Below are positions 31,678 to 44,087 of a stretch of 64,000 nucleotides of DNA, in pieces. Every line of letters starts with the position of its first letter. Within the stretch, counting starts at the first letter, position 1. A program made the position numbers and the translations under genes. The stretch spans positions 112,556 to 176,555 of the forward strand of contig NW_006763298.1 in NCBI RefSeq assembly GCF_000218685.1. The letters run 5' to 3'. The notes beneath the pieces were generated by a model. It had not been told where the DNA came from. It saw only the letters and a list, made by a program, of their open reading frames with translations, and did not search any database. This DNA comes from Serpula lacrymans var. lacrymans S7.9. Its lineage: Eukaryota > Basidiomycota > Agaricomycetes > Boletales > Serpulaceae.

Positions 31678-32666
31678 TCAGTCGTAGAAAACAAGAACTC
31701 TTAGCTCAATCGACTCTCGCAGAGGGGCATCTTCTGGAGTCGTCGGATCCTGGAATCCTGTGTGGGGAGTCATAACCGCTACGCTGCCGTCTTGCACAGA
31801 GTCAAAGCTAGAATATCAGGCGATATTAGCGGTGTGAACCATTCCTAAACGATCAAACGCCCGCCCCCACCCCCCAAGAATTTGAATGAATAATCATAAT
31901 ACGCACCATTTGATAAGCACGAGCTCGTCCGGTTCCATGCCCCTGAGATACTTCCACTTGTGATTTGGGTTGTATCTAATACCCAATATCTCCCCTTCCC
32001 TATCCGGATAGATCAGTGCAACCGGTATCAAATCCTTTTTGGCGACACTACGATAATCGCACAGCGCGAGGGGCCAACCAAGAGCTGCGTGAGAGATGGG
32101 GCGCCAGAGATTGATGATCTGGAAACGGCGGCGAAGGAGAGCAGGCGCATCAGTGGGTGGGAGATGACGATGGACGCGAGCTATGGAGGACGCTGTGGTA
32201 TGGTCGACATGGACAAGAGAGACTGGTTGACGCCTTTGTGGGCTATCGTCTGCTTCCCCTGGTCGATGGCGTCGAATAGCTGGGATAAGGGGTTGAGCAA
32301 GTCAGAAGACAACCTGTGATATGCAGAGACAATGAACATACTGTGGTCAAATATGACAGCACTGCTCGCGCCTGTTAGTTATTTGATGAGCTCGGTGCTC
32401 TCTGGGTAATAATCTCTCTCGATCTCAGCATCATCTGTGAAACTGGTATGCTTGGCGGGGCGGCGGTAGAACTGGAAGCCAGAATTATCGAGAGTGTAAT
32501 CGTCCTCACTTCCACGGACGTTCTCGATCTGAGCTTCGTGATCGTCCTCTACCCAACTACGGTCAGCCTTGCCAGTCACGGGATCAGCGTTAATATTGGT
32601 GTACACTCGCCGCCCATCTGACGGAGGAAGGAAATATTTGAGGTGTGCGCTCGTTGTGGAGCTCAT
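31678..32666 (-). pseudogene. CmcJ/AsaB-like oxidoreductase, copy 1, single nonsense codon
   Basis: Exons 32666-32342, 32279-31907 and 31807-31678 total 828 nt. They begin MSSTTSAHLKYFLPPSDGR and end APLRESIELRVLVFYD. This is the CmcJ/NvfI/AsaB-type family found in fungal natural-product pathways (also annotated as GA4-desaturase-like). Residues INLWRPISH and PLALCDY, NPNHKWKYL and PHTGF match copy 2. After PESTELIK an in-frame TAA replaces the Glu codon of copy 2 (K-E-L-T-G-A); everything else is open and all splice sites are intact, so the inactivation looks very recent, or the base is an error. Confidence 0.8.
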
Positions 32667-33609
32667 TGTCGATGTTCAGATATGCTCCAACCTCTCAAGG
32701 TCCGGATACAGAAGGACAAGAGTATTGTATGGCGACATCCTTTCGGGATATATATGTTGCGAAAGCTGAAGCGCTGAAGAGTCAGCTGAGAAGGGAGCGT
32801 GAAAGTTGCGTGCTTGGCTTACACACCTCACTTCCTGGCATGTTTTTCCTACGATTATGTCTATTGTTTCCTTAGTAATCCTAGGAAGCAGGAGTTAAGA
32901 ACGAGAAATGAGTCATCGGGTCTCAGGCTGGTTCAATACATACCCAGTGATCGCCACAGGGTGCCGTGCTATCAGTCTACATAGCTGGTGCGTGTCTATG
33001 TCTCACCCACGGTTTAACGGTAACTGTTACAAGATGCATGACGACCTTTGGAGTATACACAGGTGAACTTCCAAGTTTGGCGATCTACTTTTGGTGAGAC
33101 CTCGCCATGTCGACACGAAAACGCACCCAGCGGATTGGCACTTTGGTGAGATGAGGTACTGTACGACAGAGTAAAACTGCTGGAACAGATATTGTATTTG
33201 AGTCCATCGCACTGAGAGGCGATGGCCAAAACGCTGTAGACTCGGACTTGTTGATCCTCGGTTGCAAATGAGGATGACTAAGATGACTAACCCGATCCCA
33301 CATCACTACTTACTAGCACTACTGCTACAACGGTGACTGCGATCGATTCATTGGTTGCGCCTTGCCCAGATGAGTGACGAAGCAAGCCCCTGGAGAGATA
33401 TGTCAGATTACGGCTGAGCGATGTTCCGACATTCGCCATTGCGGTACTAGGAGTGAGATTGGAGAGGTTAGTCAGACTCATCACACGTCATAGATTCTCT
33501 TTCTTACATTTCAGCCTGGTCCAGATCATATGAAGCCTATAAAGCCTATCAGCACCGACTTCTACTTGCTTAACGCTTTTCATAACCCACACCTCCAGAT
33601 CCTTCACAA
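32667..33609. promoter_or_regulatory. Shared divergent promoter of the CmcJ-like pair
   Basis: 943 bp between the start codons of two divergently transcribed paralogues. A TATA-like TATAAA (33538-33543) lies 67 bp before the copy 2 ATG. GGATATATATG near 32740 could serve copy 1. No coding exon was seen. The head-to-head arrangement suggests an inverted duplication, and that both genes were once co-regulated. Confidence 0.5.
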
Positions 33610-34558
33610 ATGTCTTCTTCTGTTCCTGCCCAGCTCATCTACTTCGTTCCGCCGCCTGATGGCTCTGCTCCATTCACCCGAATTAATGTCGACCCTTCTT
33701 CAGGACAGAGTCCCAGAAATTGGGTTCCAGAAACACACACCGTAGAAATCAACAATATCAGAGGAAAGGAGCACGAGTTCACACTTGATAAGGCTGGCTA
33801 TCAGTATTATAAGAGGTTTGCAAAGCACCAAGCATTTACGAATGACGAGGATATTAAGAACGAATATTACCCGGAGAGCGCCGAACTCATCAAAGAGCTC
33901 ACTGGTGCGAGTAAAGTCGTCCTCTTTGACCACAGTACGTCTTAATATCGACTGCCATTACACGATGCAGACATTGAATTTTTACCATCTTTACAGCTAT
34001 TCGGCGTCGCCGACCTGGACAGTCGAGCGATGACGAATCTAAACGTCAGCCTGTTTCTCAGGTCCACGTTGACCAGACGCCTGCAGCTGCCGTCAACCGT
34101 GTACATCGTCACCTCCCTGCCGAAGAAGCGGAAGTGTACGTGAAGAAGCGTTTCCAGATCATTAATCTCTGGCGTCCCATCACACATCCTGCCGTGGACT
34201 ATCCACTTGCACTATGTGACTATACAAGTGTCAACCAAGAGACTGACCTGGTTCCAGTCAAACTCATCTTTCCTGACCGGGAAGGCGAAACGTTCGGTGT
34301 TAAATTCAACCCGAACCACAAGTGGAATTATTTGAAGGAGATGACACAGGACGAGTTGGTACTGATTAAATGGTACGTCTGTGACATCTGCATGTTGAGT
34401 TCACGTTCCAATCATATTCTTGACCCAGCTACGATTCTGCGAAGATCAAGGATCTAGCGGTCTTCACACCACATACCGGCTTCTTGGACAAAAGTGCACC
34501 CAAAGACGCGCCTTTGCGAGAATCTATCGAGTTGAGGGCTCTCGTTTTCTACGATTAG
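33610..34558 (+). CDS. CmcJ/AsaB-like oxidoreductase, copy 2
   Basis: Exons 33610-33934, 33997-34372 and 34429-34558 give 831 nt (276 residues), with the same intron positions and phases as copy 1. The protein runs MSSSVPAQLIYFVPPPDG, then AGYQYYKRFAKHQAF, ELIKELTGASKVVLFDH, VNRVHRHLPAEEAE, FQIINLWRPITHPAVD and PLALCDY to PHTGFL and ESIELRALVFYD. Known relatives include the AsaB hydroxylase and NvfI, which oxidise small aromatic or terpenoid substrates; the family lacks a signal peptide. The reaction here is unknown. It sits next to an O-methyltransferase and a GMC oxidoreductase. Confidence 0.88.
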
Positions 34559-35242
34559 GCCAAAACCTGTAGTGATATATATGTCGCCTGGCTGCTTTCT
34601 CAATTGTAGTGCTAGGTCCGCGTACCGATAATCATGTAGACTACAGGAACGGTGATCTTATATAGACCATGGACAAGCATAAGTTGTATAAACGAGTAAC
34701 GGGTACCGGGTTCGCCCGTCGTTCACAGCGTACCGGTGGCGGTCGTGCCAACCTGCTCATTGCCAGCGGCTACTTGGACCACTAACCTGCTAAAGGAAGA
34801 GTCTTTGTTCTCCTAGTATTCACCAGTCGTTACAATCATTCAAATGTCAGATATATCAAAAGCACCGAACGCTACTTATACTTACATCGCAACCACATCA
34901 TTACTTCCTCTTCTTGTGCGAAGGATTCGCCATTGTGCGTATCCATCCAGTCCCTGTTTCTCCGGCCAACTATAGCCAGAAACTGATAAGAACATTTTGG
35001 CGAGAATAGTGCCTGCTATTCTTTCACACACAGATAGATAATCACTCGCGATTTGACTAAACCTTTTTTGTCCCCATCGGTCCAAGAGGGTGTCTACACC
35101 TTGAAATATTTCTCACCTTCAATAGAATGCACCACTGTTCTACACAGGAAAGCATGATGTAGTGCATATAAGTCGGCGCGCCAGAGCTACCCAGATAAAT
35201 ATTTTCCCATACCTTGATTCACCCCTCTCAGACGTTCTGCTC
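34559..35242. other. Intergenic, O-methyltransferase promoter
   Basis: No gene. A short minus-strand open frame (34882-35085) has no domain. Confidence 0.35.
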
Positions 35243-37175
35243 ATGTCAGCCGAAGCTCAGCTCGAGGCGCTCCTCGCCATCATCAACACTTCTGCGCGAC
35301 AGGCTATTGCAGAGTACAAGAAGAGTGGAGATGTACCCACCATAAACTCAACGAGCCCACATCCCCTTGATTCCGCCGCGGACACGGTAGCTTTGAAGAA
35401 AGCGGTGAGGTTGTTGGAGGGGGCTTGCCAGCAGCTTTGTGTCTCCCTGGCACCACCTCAGCACACTCTGATCAATGTAAGAGCGACGTTCTAGGAATAT
35501 GGTTCCTGATGATAAATATTTCCCTTCAAATGAACTCATAGCTCACAGAAAACTTTGACTGGGCATGCGCCGGCGCTGCCATTCGTGCCAAGATTGCCGA
35601 CGTTTTGGCCGACTTTCCGAATGGTCTGCATGTAGCAGAGCTCGCTGACATCGTGCACATCGAGAAGGGAAAGCTATGTCGTCTTCTGAGAGTACTCGCA
35701 TGCAAAGGCTGTTTCCTGGAGGGTACGTTTGGGATTTCATGCACAATTCGACCCCCCGGACCTGACTAAATGCGCACATTTCTCGCCTATAGTCGATGTG
35801 GACGTCTTTGCGAACAATCGCTTGTCTCTAATGTTGAAATCATCTTCGAATGTTTCGTGTCTGGCTCGGATTTACGCACAGGACGTTTCACAAGCTGCTG
35901 AATCATTATACGAGACTTTGGTAGACCCGGACTTTGCTGCTTCGTATGAACCAGACAAAGCCCCGTTGATTTATGCTCTCAGAAAACGTAATATTCAAGG
36001 CAGCTTCTTTGACTGGATGAGGGAGGACGTACGTTGCATTACCTGTACTCATACATCGCTTCAATTTTCTAAATCGAATTCAACAGGATGAAAGGCGTGA
36101 GGTAAGTCACTCAACGGTCTCAACCCGAGTTCTGTGGTCTTACATCAAAGCAGAACTACCATCGTGCAATGGTTGGCTTGGGCGATGTCATGGGATCGCT
36201 CTCAGTGCTACATCGTGAGTAACACTGTTTATAAATCAGTAAAGATGATTCAGCTCTCCGATAGATTATCCTTGGAATGAGGTTTCAACGGTCTGTGATG
36301 TCGGCGCTAGTATTGGAACCTTCTCTCTACCTTTGGCCAAGAAATTCCCTCACCTCAAGATCACAGATCAAGACCTTCCCGAGGTGCTCGTACAGGCGAC
36401 CGAGGTACTTTCCTATCACGAAGCAATTCTACTTTGTTCACTCGCATTTCTTCCCAGGTCTGGCAAAAAGATGCACCCGAGGCTGTTGAGGAAAAACGAA
36501 TTGAATTCATCCCATTGAACTTCTTCGAGGAGATACCCGCCCAAGGGAAGGACGTTTATTATGCAAGTCTTCACCTTTTGGTTACTATCGAGGCTCTTGT
36601 TTACCAAAGGCATTAGCTGCGGAATATAATCCACGACTGGCCTGACGCTGAGGCAGCTGTAATAATCCGAAACGTTCGACGAGCAATGGCACCCCATAGC
36701 CGGCTTCTGATTCGTACGTAACGATACCCAGACGATCATCGTGGAAATCTCACCGAGTCTCTCATTCACAGACGATTACGTTCTTTCATCTGCAAGTCCG
36801 AAGTTGCGGTCTAGTACCCTCGGACAAGAATTAGTTGGTGTCGTGTTTTCCCCTTCTGTTGTTCCTGTTCCTGTCACATGTTCTAATTTGCCACGCCGAT
36901 CGAACAGGCCCCTGAACCGATGTTGCCTAACTTTGGCTCTGGGAATATTCGGATGTACCAGCAAGACCTCAACATGTGGTTCATCCATAATGCCAAGGAG
37001 CGCACGGTACAGGATTCCGTGACTCTAGGGTTAGTCCAGCCTTCACAGACGGAAAGACTTCTTTTGTTGACTACTTGTTGTTTATTCTGCACTCCATAGA
37101 GCTGCTGCAGGCCTACGGCTCGAGAAAATATACGATCTCGCGGAATCGTCTGTGCTGGAGTTCAGAATAGCGTGA
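35243..37175 (+). CDS. SAM-dependent O-methyltransferase (COMT-like)
   Basis: Transfers a methyl group from S-adenosylmethionine to a hydroxyl of a small molecule. The start at 35243 (MSAEAQLEALLAII) is the first sensible Met. The N-terminal dimerisation/winged-helix part includes GLHVAELADIVHIEKGKLCRLLRVLACKG. The SAM site is VCDVGASIGTFSLPLAKKFP, followed by ITDQDLPEVLVQATEVW. The catalytic-base region reads LRNIIHDWPDAEAAVIIRNVRRAM, with His preceding Asp. The C-terminus is AAAGLRLEKIYDLAESSVLEF. At least nine introns; the one at 36563-36616 uses a GC donor and joins DVYY to LRNIIHDW. Location next to the CmcJ-like and GMC genes suggests a shared pathway. Confidence 0.88.
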
Positions 37176-38649
37176 TGTGTTTTCTTGAGCAGGCGACGCA
37201 GGGTTGTAGTACGTCAATATCATCCACTTTTGTTTTATCCCTCCTACTGAATCTCTCTATCCCCAGCAGTGTATTTTTTATATATCTCTTTCATTGTACC
37301 ACGTAGATGAGTCTCGCACATGAGTGCGTGACAGGGTCCCTGTCGATATTATTCCGGCGGTCCTCAACGGACAAAGGGTGAAACCTGCAGATTTTTCGAA
37401 AAATAAAGCAATGTATTCTTTCACTAGCAGTCACGAAGACTACCCGATAGTCTGATAAGATGTGATCAGGTTCCTCCCCCTTCCAGCTTAGGTTTCAGGG
37501 GTAGAGAGATAGATCGCCCTCTCACTTGAAATGAAGAGCTTATTATGGTCATATCAAACTGGTAAATTGTTGATAAGATCTCGTCTGGTTTTCCGTGTGG
37601 ATGTTCCTCGATGTGGATTGTCCTGGATTGTCGCACGTATGTCTGAACTCGTGCGAAAGCCGCGGTGAAGCCTATGCGAGCGGACTCGGAGTGGACTAAA
37701 GTTAAGCTTGAGCTCTTCTTTGAACTACCGTCCTCGATCCCTAGCAAAGTTGCTGCTGCTGCAGGGAATGTTGCGTGCACACTCCTGATTATACCTTACA
37801 GGATCGAAGATGATCGTCACTTGAAAACTACTAGTATCTTAGCACCCGGCATCTATAGCTAACTTAATCCCAAACATATCGGAACCTCAGGCAATCATGG
37901 TTTATTTCTATCGTACCAAGAACAGAGGCCCTTATCTTTCGTGTTTGTCATGATACCGGTCTTCTCAGCCACGGCTGTGTCCCCAGTTTCTCTAATTGCG
38001 CCTATCAGACCCGCAGTAACTGAACTAGTACCCGGACGGTCGTTAAAGCCTAAAGCTTGTCTTTTTGGGCGTTGCACGACAAGTTTTGTTACCACTGTGT
38101 AACCAGAGATTTGACTAGACAAAAGTTTCAGACAACTTCAATCAAGATCACTCACGCAGTCACCGTGGACTCTCGGACTCTGAACTTGACTCGGAAAGTC
38201 TTGTAACTTCGCATGAGTTTACCCTTCTCTGCAGACCAATATTCCCTTGTCATCAACGGACCATCCCACGTTGAATGGTTGTTTCTCCCAAGGTCCATCG
38301 GTTCTGTGACTATGACCCCATTTATCAATCGAAAAGAGGTTGTCCGGCACGGAAAACTCCCATTTTGTGAGTGAACCTGAGTGCCGCTCTGACGGATTTG
38401 AATTCGATGGGCAGGGTCGCTTCTACCGAAGGCAATTCATGGCCCAGATGAGTGGATGCTGTATCCCATGGTCACCATCTGTCCAGGAGGATCATCATCA
38501 TCAATTGCTTGTGCAGAGGCCGTTCGTACAAGGGAATTCCTCGTTTTGTCCGAGGGGATAAGTGGTGTGAAAGAGGATGATGGATTTATACAAGATGCTT
38601 AAGGCTTGGAAGCCTCTACTCCATCGTCCGCCGTCTTTGAATCTCCACA
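37176..38649. other. Intergenic, unresolved
   Basis: About 1.5 kb. Short open frames exist on both strands (37466-37780 minus, 37895-38122 minus, 38340-38561 plus), but none shows a domain or joins by plausible splicing. It may hold a decayed gene on the minus strand around 38340-38580; I cannot name it. Confidence 0.3.
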
Positions 38650-41636
38650 ATGGAGGCCGCACTCGCGTTTTCTAAAGAAGCATTTGACTATATTGTTATA
38701 GGCAAGTCCTGATAGAACCAATGTGACTTGGTTCTTTTTACCTGATTTGGGATTCTGGGTGACGCAGGAGGAGGAACGACAGGTCTCGCTTTGGCAACGC
38801 TGTAAAAGCACTCGCATCTCCAAACGCTGACTGTTACTGACGAGATATCATATCAGACTATCAACTGACTCTAAAGTGAGGGTCGGAGTCATTGAAGCTG
38901 GTCTAAGAAAAGACGATGATTTTATACTTGTACCTGGTAGGTTTTCTGCAAAGATTGAGGTTCAAATACTCTCCACTCATCAGGGTCCGATCCTCCAAAG
39001 GCATGATCGGGAAGGTTCTTGGCAGTATGTGTAGTGTTTCCTTCTACGAGTATTTCCTAACGTGTACCCAGATCCCGATTATGACTGGAACTTTTACTCG
39101 GTCCCTCAAGGAGCTGCTAATGATCGTCGAATTGCGATAAATCGCGGGAAGGTACTTGGAGGGTCATCAGCCCTCAACTATATGGCTTACACGAGGTATC
39201 AATGATTGTCTGCTCTGAATTATTTATCAATTGATGTCCTCATCTTAAGAGGGTCACAGATAGAACATGATGGTGCGTGAATATCTTTCTGCTATCAAGT
39301 CTATAGAGGATAACAGTATGGTTCCATGCCATCTGTCCACTTACAGATTGGGAGGCACTCGGTGTTACTGGTAAGTTTCAGTGTTGCAGGCTAGCTGAAT
39401 TACCTCAACTTCATGGTAAAGGATGGAACTGGAGCATTATACAGGATGCCGTGAAAGCATCTGAAGCTTGGAGCCCTCCTTCAGACTATGCTATGAAACA
39501 CCATGCGGATAATAATGCGGAAGAGCATGGAAGGTAGGATAAAACAATAGCGAGAAAATTACCACGAGTGACTGAACCCTCCAAGGAATGGCTATGTCAA
39601 AACGACAGCATATAGCTACTATTTTGATTTAGCTCTCCCTTTTTTCAAGACTCTAAATGAGATGGGTGTGGCAACCAACATGTCAGAGGTGTGTGGTTCT
39701 GTAACTTCTTTTGGAAACCGTTGTGACTTCTTTTATGTGTCTTGTAATCAGTCTTCCGGGGATCTTATTGGGATTTGGACGTATACCGCTTCGATTGATC
39801 CCGTGACGGGCTCACGGAGTTACAGTACCAATGTAAGTTTTTTTGCAATATATTTCGTCCAAAACTGAAATGCTTTATAGGCGTACTACGACCACGTTGC
39901 AGACCGTCCAAACATAGTTGTTCTGACAGGTGCACATGTCACCAGAGTACTGTTGGATGACAACATGAATGGCCCTAAACGAGCTCAGGGAGTAGAATAT
40001 TCCGTGGGGGGCCAAGTATATTCCGCTGGTGCTCTGCGTGAGGTGATCATCTCTGCAGGTACTGTCGTTACTATCGCAGTCGTAATATGTCCTTAATAAG
40101 CCGTTGTGTGTAGGTGCTTTGCAGACGCCCCAGGTGTTGGAACTTTCTGGTAAGCACATGTTGATGTTGTTATGCAATGGAGAAATTTCATGTTTAAAAC
40201 GTGGATAGGTATTGGAAACCCTGATATAATGCGCCGACTTAACATACCCGTGAAAGTTGACCTACCAGGCGTAGGCGAAAATCTTCAGGTACTTGTCCTA
40301 TCCATTGATTACTGGACAGAAGATCTTAGTGCATGAATTACAGGATCACTTTACCGTACGTATGGGGGCCGAACTCCGAGGTATACACGAAACAGTGGAC
40401 GATTTGTCTTTGGATACATTTGCCGAAGAGAAGTTAAAGCAATACAAACAGTCAAAATCAGGAATGCTTAGCAGCACCCTTTCGACTCTTGTGTTCTTAC
40501 CAGCACAAGCTTTCATTGGTCCAGATGTAATGAAGACCATGCTCGATTCTCTGGATAAGGCACTTCGAGATACTACCATGCAAAACTCCCCTTGGAGACA
40601 AGTATACGAAGTGCAGCGATCCTGGCTTGAGAAGAACGGCGTTGCCCAACTGGAGATGATCCTGTTCCCATGTAAGTAGTGCACTTTGCTGAATAATGTG
40701 CTCAACTCATCCGGATCTTTCTGCAGCATATCAACATGCTTCATGCACGACCGAGAATGCTCGACATTACACCTTATCTGTTTTCCTCCAGCATGCATGG
40801 TGTCGAGGACATGTCAGACTATATTATTGCGCGTTTTTATATTGATAACTGAAGCCTAAGTACAGGTTCATGCAGTGTCACCTTCTGCCCTCGATCCTCC
40901 TGAAATCGATTTAGGGACGCTCCGCTCACCAGGGGATATAGGCAAGTACCATTGTATGTATTAGAATGTTATTCTCAATCCCTGCAGATATGATCATGCT
41001 AGTCGAAGCCATTAAATATGCATTCAAGGTGATGCAGACTGGACCACTTGGCGAAGAGACAGCTAAGATCATCGAGCCACTGCCAACATGGTCAGACAGT
41101 GAGCTTCGGGAATACGTGCGCACAAATGTCATCAGCGCATTCCATCCTATTGGTTCGTCACGTCTTAGTAGAACGACATAAGAAAAGATGGAGATAACTC
41201 TTGATTTAGGAACTGCTTCTATGCTCCCTCGTTCGCAGAATGGAGTTGTCGACAATAATTTGAAGGTAGGGCATTGTTCAAGTTACGTTTCAAAGTAAAT
41301 CTTTTAACTTTTTGCGCATAGGTCTATGGTACTTCAAATCTCAGAGTGGTTAGTAATTCCTTGTCACATCGTCAATTGGTTGCTCATGTAGCTCGTAACG
41401 TACAGGCTGATGCGAGTATCTTTCCAATCGTAAGTCACATTAACGTATCCTGAAGATTCCTGACCATACTTTAATCATATTCGCCATTTCAGCATCTGGG
41501 TACTCATCCTCAAGCTACTCTTTATGGGTAATCTATAAAAGCTTATCCTTCATGATGAGCTACATGGCTAACTTATAACCCCTCCAGGTTGGCCCATAGA
41601 GCTGTTGACATCATCAAACAAAAGGCAAGCCTCTAG
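38650..41636 (+). CDS. GMC-family flavin oxidoreductase (aryl-alcohol oxidase type)
   Basis: Glucose-methanol-choline oxidoreductase, FAD-dependent. [18 protein letters not shown] joins across a GC-AG intron (38702-38767) to [11 protein letters not shown], forming the dinucleotide-binding GXGXXG-like site. Next are [30 protein letters not shown] (GMC signature 1), [34 protein letters not shown] (signature 2) and GVGENLQDH. The active-site pair is the His of AFHPIGTASM and the His of [20 protein letters not shown] near the C-terminus (stop 41634-41636). More than ten introns. No clear signal peptide at the chosen start, so it may be intracellular, as expected for a pathway enzyme rather than a secreted lignin oxidase. 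Confidence 0.9.
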
Positions 41637-42022
41637 TCTAGTCTCCTAAAAGGCTATTTATCATCTGGCGGGAACGTTCGATAGAACGAAGAAAAATACA
41701 CTTGTAGCAATATAAGAACTGAATTTACTGGCCACAAATATAGTTCAACTAGTAACTGAAGCAATACGTTGAGGACCGCGTGACTCGATAGGAAGGGGTC
41801 TAACATAGCGTATACATTTATAACGAATCACAGTTGGGGGCATATGATGTCGAGGTTTCGACTTCCGCGAGAAAAGTATTGCTTCACCTCAGTCCCAAAT
41901 ATCTTGATGTATGGTGTACATGAAAAACGCATGTTACATCACAATTGGTATTAAAATTAAGTGACGAGAATGGTACAGCATACCCCGCCAGAGTATCCTC
42001 ACCTCGAAAACCTCCATCGATC
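41637..42022. other. Convergent 3' spacer
   Basis: Between the GMC gene and the next minus-strand gene; no gene seen. Confidence 0.4.
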
Positions 42023-43252
42023 TCACTCATATTTACGTGCTGGCCCCTCACATTTGAATTTTGCACCACTAACCCTCACTTCTTCAGGTCTGATGGTCCC
42101 TGGTTCACCACCACTTATTCCAAAGACACTCATCAACGAGGATCTTAGAGTATCGTAAACAGCCTGATGAGGAGCGGGCTGGATCGAGTTAATGGTGTGA
42201 GTATGGATGAGTCCAGATATAGGCGAAAAACCGTAGGTTGAGTCACTGAAATCTGGTCAGCTGTGGTTTAATGAGGTCCGAAATCTTACATACATTTCCC
42301 ATTGCCCCCGACCACCACTCACTCGCGTAGTTCCTGTGACGCACAAGCTCACAAATAAACTCTTTTCCCTTCGATGAAAGTTTTTCTCGCGTTTTGCATA
42401 TGGCTCCTCGCTCTTAGCTTGTGATGATGCAGCAGACTGCACTGTCATTTTCCGCAATGTCACGTGTAAATCAGAGTAAAGCGTCTTCATGGTGTGTCGA
42501 ATGAACACAGAAGAAGCCATATATAACGGCAAACCTGAGTTAAAAGATGAATAGACGTTGTGAAATGACATGAAGCTGCGCCTACCTTCTATATGCAGTG
42601 TTCTTGGAAATGGGGAAGGCAGGGGAACAGGAGGCGTATACAACAGCCGTACTTTAGCACTATATATGCTCTCCACGTCTCCTTTCCCTGACGCTTCTGC
42701 AATGACGGGTGCTTTACTTGGGTCAATGTGAGCCACGAGGCCCAGGTGAAAAAATTTTGGAAGGGTTTGCTGGAGGATGTAGATCGCACGACCTGTTTCC
42801 AAAACCGAGAACAGATGGTTTCAGTTATGCGAGTTCAAAATATTCGAGGGTTGATAAGAGTATCGGTGAAAGGGAGACTGAGCGTAGCATCAGAGGGTCT
42901 CGAGTCGAGTTACTTGGAGGATGAGCGAACCTGTTCGGATTTCCCACTCCTGATCAGATATGTCATCTTGTTCCGAGGGCTCTGGTTCTGAAGGAGAGAA
43001 CATAGAGGGCATAATCCCTGATGTCATGTGTACCAGACTAGGGTCTTTTGATGCGCAGACAGAGGATGTGACTTGAAATGGTCCAGTTTGAATGGCACGG
43101 GATGGTGTAATGATACTGGCGCGATACCTGGCGCGCGGTACATTCCTGTGTGTGAAAGAAAGTTTGTAGCAGCGTGGTTGTGGATGTAGAAGAGGTTGGA
43201 GACGTCTAAGGATCATGGCTGTTGGTGTAGGGAACGCGTTCATGAATGGCAT
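42023..43252 (-). CDS. Conserved fungal protein, DUF2358-like, probably mitochondrial
   Basis: Exon 1 encodes an Arg-rich, Asp/Glu-poor N-terminus (MILRRLQPLLHPQPRCYKLS) like a mitochondrial presequence. Later exons read GRAIYILQQTLPKFFHLGL, VRLLYTPPVPLPSPFPRTLHIEG, GLPLYMASSVFIRHTMKTLY and, nearest the stop, YGFSPISGLIHTHTINSIQP and RSSLMSVFGISGG. The pattern of a short NTF2-like module (DUF2358) followed by a tail about HTHTINSIQPAPH is familiar from uncharacterised basidiomycete proteins. No catalytic role is known. The stop (TGA) is at 42023-42025; exon borders in the middle are only partly fixed. Confidence 0.65.
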
Positions 43253-43362
43253 GCCGAATTATGTATGATGTTTGGCTGCACCCTTAGAAATAAACAATGT
43301 CACGTGACTACCGCCGCGACATAAGGAAACGGAGAGACTAAAGATAAATTGACATGACTTGC

Positions 43363-43947
43363 CTAAACTTCCTCGAGGTATCCCTGGACAATCAAATGCT
43401 CTATATCGGCTCTTCTCACCATAAACCTCTGTCCTTTTTGAAAATCTATGCTCCCTAGTTCCGTCTGAATGACTCCACAATCCCTTGCCACTCTCACCAA
43501 AACGTGGAGATCTCTGGGAGGGTGAATAATGCTTGCTGTGATGTCAAGCTCGTTGGAGAAGCCAGCACGATACTCCATGATGGAGGTGTTGTACTGCCTT
43601 AGGAAATCAACCTCGTGTGGAGACAATTTGCTTCTAAGGTCTTGGTTGCTCAGCATATGTGGTAGGGCCCCTCCGACCTCCCAGTACATGTCCCTCAGTA
43701 TATCCATCCTATGTTTGTGATATGCTAGCAGACATCTTTTGTTTCGTACGATCGCAGTTTGGTAGATGAGCATGGATGGTGAGACGATGTCTCCATTGTC
43801 GATGAGTTTCTCGAGATCGCGCTGCTCTCGAACAATTGATCTGACGAGACTGTCGTTGTACTTCATGATGGTATCCGTTGCGGTCGACCTCCGCGATTCC
43901 ATGACAAGCTGGGTAGCAAGATCGCCAAATTGACGCGTCTCAGTCAT
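43363..43947 (-). CDS. PSF1: DNA replication complex GINS subunit PSF1
   Basis: Single exon of 194 residues. GINS (PSF1, PSF2, PSF3, SLD5) joins CDC45 and MCM2-7 as the replicative CMG helicase in the nucleus. Family landmarks: GDLATQLVMESRRS at the N-terminus, YNDSLVRSIVREQRDLE, IVRNKRCLLAYHKHRMD, then the C-terminal B domain VLVRVARDCGVIQTELG and KGQRFMVRRADIEHLI, ending VQGYLEEV. I chose the Met at 43947; a Met five codons upstream (43962) is also possible. Divergent from ULA1, with 140 bp between starts, so the promoter is shared. Confidence 0.95.
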   Translation of the reverse strand: MTETRQFGDLATQLVMESRRSTATDTIMKYNDSLVRSIVREQRDLEKLIDNGDIVSPSMLIYQTAIVRNKRCLLAYHKHRMDILRDMYWEVGGALPHMLSNQDLRSKLSPHEVDFLRQYNTSIMEYRAGFSNELDITASIIHPPRDLHVLVRVARDCGVIQTELGSIDFQKGQRFMVRRADIEHLIVQGYLEEV

Positions 43948-44087
43948 CGTGCAAGGTAGCAAAGGAGGATGTGTGACCTGTGACTGAATGTGATGGCACG
44001 CGTATATATGTCACGTTGGATTACTAAATCCACTAAATTAGCAAAGGACCAGCGCTTGCATCCCAAACCTGACCATCGTCCACTAAC

